Shown one piece after another: positions 63,099 to 64,000 of a DNA stretch of 64,000 nt. Origin of the DNA: CBDCTM01 sp965222005 (GTDB taxonomy: Bacteria > Bacteroidota > Bacteroidia > Chitinophagales > Saprospiraceae); contig OZ244935.1 of the NCBI GenBank assembly GCA_965222005.1, positions 124,001 to 188,000 of the forward strand, in the 5' to 3' direction. How positions within the stretch are numbered: position 1 is the first letter of the stretch; the number at the start of each line of letters is the position of its first letter. A program made the translations under genes and the position numbers. The notes under the pieces were generated by a model. The model had not been told where the DNA came from, searched no databases, and worked only from the letters and a program-made list of their open reading frames with translations.

Positions 63099-63949
63099 GC
63101 AAGCAAATTACCGACTCGTATCTGATTACTACACTCACCAATCTGCATGCCGGCAGTGGAGATACCACCTATGGCATTGTAGATAATCAGATCCAACGCG
63201 ACCCGATTGATGATATCCCCGTCATTCATGCCAGCAGCCTGAAGGGGGCATTGAGGCAACGGTTTGCCGATCTGAATTGTGCTTCTTTGGACAGCCTTTT
63301 TGGGTCTGACAACTCCAGCCGCAATAAAGTAAAGAATAACTTTCGGGCAGGAAACCACCTCTTTTTCGAAGCCAAACTACTCGTATTACCGGTGCGAAGC
63401 AATGTGCGTCCTTTTTTCAGGGCCGTATCGCAGGAAGTTTTACAAAGTATTAGAGGCAACTGGGAGGTATTTGATTTCACTCCCGATTCCCACCTGCAGA
63501 GCGCCTTTGATTTCATAAAAAACCTCGACCCTCCTTCACCAGGTATGGCTACTGTATTTAATCAAAAAAGCAGTGTATTAATCGAAGACCTGGAAAAGCC
63601 TGCCCAAAATCAAAAAGCTGAAAATGGGGGTTGGCAAAACGCTACCTCAATATTTGGCGAAAACCTGACCGTACTGCACCACGATGACTTTAAAAGACTT
63701 TGCAAAAAGCTGCCGGTCATTGCCCGCAACAAACTGGAGAACGGCTTGAGCGAAAATCTGTTTTACGAAGAAGTGGTGCCTCGTCAAAGCTCCTTTTACA
63801 CTTTCCTGCTACGCCCTGAAAACGACAGCGCCTTTGAACAAACGCTGGCCAAAGGCAAACACCGTGTGCAGGTCGGCGGCAGTGCTACCCTCGGCTACGG
63901 GCAATGCAAATTTCAGCTTTTTCCCTCAACGCAAAACCATACAGCATGA
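63095..63949 (+). CDS. cmr4: type III-B RAMP protein Cmr4 (Cas7)
   Basis: 284 residues. Backbone subunit that holds crRNA and cuts target RNA. LTNLHAGSGDTTYGIVDNQIQRD contains the family GS and IQRD motifs; the Asp at about residue 30 in IVDNQIQR matches the catalytic Asp of Cmr4. ASSLKGALRQRF and VGGSATLGYGQCKFQLF are the RAMP structural motifs at the two ends. The target-cleaving function is thus probably retained. Start overlaps cmr3 and stop overlaps the next gene by ATGA. Confidence 0.95.
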   Translation: MSKQITDSYLITTLTNLHAGSGDTTYGIVDNQIQRDPIDDIPVIHASSLKGALRQRFADLNCASLDSLFGSDNSSRNKVKNNFRAGNHLFFEAKLLVLPVRSNVRPFFRAVSQEVLQSIRGNWEVFDFTPDSHLQSAFDFIKNLDPPSPGMATVFNQKSSVLIEDLEKPAQNQKAENGGWQNATSIFGENLTVLHHDDFKRLCKKLPVIARNKLENGLSENLFYEEVVPRQSSFYTFLLRPENDSAFEQTLAKGKHRVQVGGSATLGYGQCKFQLFPSTQNHTA

Positions 63950-64000
63950 CCAGAGTAGAATCCTATTTCCCCAATGCAGTCCGATTGGCGCAGAAGCCTG
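63946..64000 (+). CDS. start of next operon gene (position of cmr5), cut by window edge
   Basis: An ATG at 63946-63948 overlaps the cmr4 stop (ATGA), and the 18 codons visible (MTRVESYFPNAVRLAQKP) remain open to the edge. By operon order this should be cmr5, the small Cas11 subunit, but there is too little sequence to identify it. Confidence 0.6.
   Translation, partial: MTRVESYFPNAVRLAQKP

Overview
The window reads as chromosome of a member of the Bacteroidota, most probably Saprospiria-like. Four things point there: several secreted proteins carry type IX secretion (T9SS) C-terminal sorting domains; two genes have promoters of the Bacteroidota form (TTG, 19-20 nt, TAnnTTTG), before metF and ahcY; starts mostly lack Shine-Dalgarno sequences; and several families are typical of the phylum (DUF6702, DUF2911, CHU_C-type domain, lipoproteins with short lipoboxes). 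The assignment below phylum is an inference. No tRNA, rRNA or CRISPR array was recognised.

Layout. 1-8.6 kb, leftward: the start of an M14 carboxypeptidase, metF, a small secreted protein, lon, parE, and an isolated AntA-like gene flanked by hairpin repeats. 8.9-21.5 kb, rightward: a cytochrome c lipoprotein, anmK with an overlapping epimerase gene, a 1637-residue T9SS subtilisin, an EF-G paralogue, a glycosyltransferase, a lipoprotein and pnuC. 21.5-28.1 kb: a steroid-reductase-like gene, a lipocalin-like lipoprotein, a complete ISKra4-like element with a 9-bp target duplication, then ahcY, DUF6702, yidD and hemB. 28.1-34.1 kb is an AT-rich accessory stretch: an unknown lipoprotein, two decayed T9SS genes, an SdrD-like T9SS protein, an IS inserted exactly at that gene's stop codon, and a decayed MNT nucleotidyltransferase. 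34.1-57.9 kb is mostly housekeeping: an ECF sigma factor, uvrA, a di-haem peroxidase, an M49 peptidase, a DoxX pseudogene, the iscS-iscU-iscA cluster, methylmalonyl-CoA mutase small subunit and its chaperone meaB, a large FAD/Fe-S oxidoreductase and a saccharopine dehydrogenase-like gene.

The most interesting region is 57.99 kb to the right edge. A type III-B (Cmr) CRISPR effector operon starts here with tightly overlapping genes: cmr1-like, cas10/cmr2, cmr3, cmr4 and the first codons of the next gene (position of cmr5). The Cas10 has no N-terminal HD nuclease but keeps the DGD and GGDD nucleotide-cyclase motifs. Immediately upstream on the same strand, only 44 bp from the cmr1-like start codon, lies a four-transmembrane protein of the S-4TM type, a family described as a putative pore-forming effector of nucleotide-signalling defence systems. 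The likely reading is a signalling-type Cmr system in which a nucleotide made by Cas10 triggers membrane damage. The nucleotide and the coupling are inferred, not shown by sequence.
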